Origin: Acidobacteriaceae bacterium
Lineage (GTDB): Bacteria > Acidobacteriota > Terriglobia > Terriglobales > Acidobacteriaceae
DNA length: 64,000 nt
Reading direction: 5' to 3'
Assembly: GCA_030037545.1 (NCBI GenBank)
Contig: JASHRF010000063.1
Location: 1 to 64,000, forward strand
Shown: one piece after another, positions 62,274-64,000 of the stretch
Position numbering within the stretch: position 1 is the stretch's first letter
Layout: every line of letters starts with the position of its first letter
Program-made: the position numbers and the translations under genes
Notes under the pieces: model-generated
The model's database searches: none
What the model saw: only the letters and a program-made list of their open reading frames with translations
Told to the model about the DNA's origin: nothing

Positions 62274-62412
62274 CATGATGAGCATTTGTCTCACAAGGTT
62301 AGTGTGTATGGCGTGTTGTTTCACGTCACACCGGTCTTGTGGGTAAGTAAGCTCAAGCTCATTCATTCCCCACGAGACCGCGAATCAGCTCATGCTGTCG
62401 CGGTTTTTGTGT
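62274..62412 (+). ncRNA. Candidate small RNA of about 140 nt
   Basis: From the predicted start near 62274 there is no protein frame of note. GGTCTTGTGGG (62333-62343) pairs over 11 positions with CCCACGAGACC (62369-62379), one of them G-U. ACCGCGA (62377-62383) pairs with TCGCGGT (62398-62404), followed by a T-rich tail, forming an intrinsic terminator. Promoter, hairpin and terminator together suggest an independent transcript. It could instead be a leader of the TonB receptor, but that gene starts 280 bases later. Confidence 0.55.
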
Positions 62413-62690
62413 TTTTTGAGCATGTTTAGAGTTGCGGCGTCCGACCAGATTGAGGGGTTGGACGAGGATTTTCTTCGATGCGATTCGATTTTTGCCATTT
62501 TAGGATGTTTGTTCCTGCCGCCCGGCGGGACGGTTGTTGTTGTCGCTGTTGTTGCCGCTAATTCCCTTCATTCAGTCTGATTTTTCGAGCGCGCCGAGCA
62601 GATTCGCAGAATTTCCCGCTCTGCGCCACACTTCCCCCTCTGGCTGAACGCCGGCCTGAGGAGCGGGGAACATTCATAAGGAGAGCCAAA
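62413..62690. other. Intergenic region before the TonB receptor
   Basis: No gene supported. The Shine-Dalgarno AAGGAGA of the receptor lies at 62678-62684, six bases before its GTG. A small GC palindrome (CCGCCCGGCGGG) is near 62519. Confidence 0.5.
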
Positions 62691-64000
62691 GTGATTCGCT
62701 TAGGAAATTGGTATCGAGTGGTAATGGTTTTGATTTTGGTGGCGGCGGCGCCGATGGCATTTGCGCAGATTGTGGGCGCGACCATTAGCGGCGTGGTCCG
62801 CGACACGACGGGAGCTACGCTGAGCGACTCCATCGTGACGGTGCGCCAGCTTGAAACGGGAGCGAAGCGCACGCTGAAAACGGGCGCGGACGGGCGGTAT
62901 TCCGCGCCCAGCGTGCCGGTGGGCTATTACTCGGTAACGGCTTCGCACGATAAATTTGCGTCGGTGACCGTGAACAACGTTCAACTGACGATGGGCGAAA
63001 GCCTGCCGCTGGATTTCACGCTGGGCGTGGACACAGTGAAGCAGGACGTGGTGGTGAACGCCGCGGATACCACCGTCAACGTTACGACACAGCAGTCAAC
63101 GGGGCTGATCGATGAGCGGCAGGTGAAAGAGTTGCCGCTGAACGGGCGCAGCTACGACGAGTTGCTGACGCTGAACCCGGCGACAGTGAACTATACGGGG
63201 GAGCGCTCGGGCGGGATTGGAACGTCGAATTCGTCAGTCGGCAACATGTTTTCAGTGGAGGGCCGGCGGCCGCAGGACAATCTTTTTCTTCTGAACGGAA
63301 TTGAATACACCGGGGCGTCGCTGATCAACGTTACGCCGGGTGGAACCAGCGGCGAGCTGTTGGGCGTGGACGCGGTGCGCGAGTTCAACGTGGTCACCGA
63401 CACCTACGGAGCCAGCTACGGCAAACGCGACGGCGCCCAGATCAGTATCGTCACTTCGTCGGGAACGAACGATCTCCACGGCACCGCGTTCGAATTTCTG
63501 CGCAACAGCGCGCTCGATGCGCGCAATTACTTTGACCAGGCAACGATTCCCGAGTTTCAGCGCAACCAGTTCGGCGGAACATTGGGCGGGCCGATCAAGA
63601 AGGACAAGCTGTTTCTGTTTGGCAATTACGAGGGCTTCCGCCAGAACTGGGGACTGAGCGACGTGACGCTGGTTCCCGATGATGAGGCGCGGCAGGGATA
63701 TATTCCGAACTCCGCGGGTGTGGAGAATTATGTGGGGGTTAACTCCGCCGTCGTTCCACTGCTAAACCTGTGGCCGGTGCAGAATGGGCCGGAGCTTCTA
63801 TCGAATGGCAATCCCAGCGGCATCGCGGAAGCCTTCAGCCATCCCCCGCAGCACATTTACGAGGATTTCGGCACCACGCGCTTTGACGACAACCTGAGCG
63901 GCAAAGATCTGCTGTTCGCGGTCTATACGGCGGATTCGAGCTCCGCCAACACGCCCTCGGCCAATCCCCTGAGCCTGGTTAACGAAAGTCTGCGCGAACA
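62691..64000 (+). CDS. Oar-type TonB-dependent receptor, 5' part (runs off the right edge)
   Basis: GTG 62691 with AAGGAGA upstream opens a frame continuous to the window end (436 codons). Signal peptide (VLILVAAAPMAFAQ), carboxypeptidase-regulatory-like domain (GATISGVVRDTTGATLSDSI ... GADGRYSAPSVPVGYYSVTA), then plug domain (TGLIDERQVKELPLNGRSYD; NGIEYTG...VDAVREFNVVTDTYGASYGK) and the GTAFEFLRNSALDARNYFDQ segment. Very large families of this Oar-like receptor are characteristic of Acidobacteria, where they probably import plant-polymer-derived or other large substrates. Confidence 0.93.
   Translation, partial: MIRLGNWYRVVMVLILVAAAPMAFAQIVGATISGVVRDTTGATLSDSIVTVRQLETGAKRTLKTGADGRYSAPSVPVGYYSVTASHDKFASVTVNNVQLTMGESLPLDFTLGVDTVKQDVVVNAADTTVNVTTQQSTGLIDERQVKELPLNGRSYDELLTLNPATVNYTGERSGGIGTSNSSVGNMFSVEGRRPQDNLFLLNGIEYTGASLINVTPGGTSGELLGVDAVREFNVVTDTYGASYGKRDGAQISIVTSSGTNDLHGTAFEFLRNSALDARNYFDQATIPEFQRNQFGGTLGGPIKKDKLFLFGNYEGFRQNWGLSDVTLVPDDEARQGYIPNSAGVENYVGVNSAVVPLLNLWPVQNGPELLSNGNPSGIAEAFSHPPQHIYEDFGTTRFDDNLSGKDLLFAVYTADSSSANTPSANPLSLVNESLRE

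Overview
The window looks like a chromosomal segment of an acidobacterium, probably class Terriglobia. The evidence is a high-GC host background, a partial Oar-type TonB-dependent receptor with an N-terminal carboxypeptidase-regulatory-like domain at the right edge, an NtrY/NtrX pair, a split-S1 RNase E/G, and abundant GGCTTTAGCC-type palindromes. No 16S rRNA gene is present, so this is inference from gene content.

Layout. Positions 1-7408 are a decayed accessory region. It holds an IS5-type transposase remnant, a StbB/ParA-like ATPase that loses homology near its end, a subtilase/AAA-ATPase pair resembling ietAS whose ATPase gene is frameshifted by a 26-bp tandem duplication, a LysR gene and an excisionase-like gene both truncated and joined head to head near 5845, and a tyrosine integrase. 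Positions 7362-17128 are a compact integrated element of 9.7 kb inserted in the 3' part of tRNA-Glu(UUC). It is bounded by an exact 47-bp direct repeat. It encodes its own integrase, a DUF3987-type ATPase, a rightward run of seven small genes including a terminase-small-subunit-like protein and a phage baseplate-hub-like protein, and a stand-alone integrase-arm-type domain. TTTCACTT/AAGTGAAA motifs cluster at both ends, as expected of integrase arm sites. This element is the best candidate for a previously undescribed system: a small phage-satellite-like or cryptic-phage-derived island stacked against an older element at the same tRNA gene.

From 17.6 kb the window is core chromosome. It contains an RND efflux adaptor and pump; a full histidine operon (hisI-hisG-tRNA-His-hisD-hisC-hisB-hisH-hisF-hisA, no hisE seen) behind a textbook His leader peptide and terminator, with a tRNA-His gene embedded between hisG and hisD; ccmC/ccmD-like cytochrome c maturation genes; an SRPBCC/ArsR pair behind two matching operator-like palindromes; a secreted TIM-barrel isomerase; a homocysteine methyltransferase; ntrX/ntrY, with ntrX lacking the sigma-54 GAFTGA loop; alanine dehydrogenase divergent from an Lrp-type regulator; an aldo-keto reductase and an aldehyde dehydrogenase; the cell-shape cluster mreB-mreC-mreD ... 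mrdA-rodA; the RNase E/G gene; an outer-membrane beta-barrel protein; an arylsulfotransferase-like lipoprotein; an MpaB-type oxygenase; a candidate small RNA; and the start of the TonB receptor.

Two themes recur. Short palindromic repeats have entered coding sequences (start of hisC, tail of mrdA). Several regulatory devices can be read directly from the DNA: the his attenuator, the paired ArsR-type operators, alternative hairpins before the DUF3987 gene, and a promoter-hairpin-terminator unit at 62.2-62.4 kb. All functional calls rest on reading sequence motifs; no database search was run.
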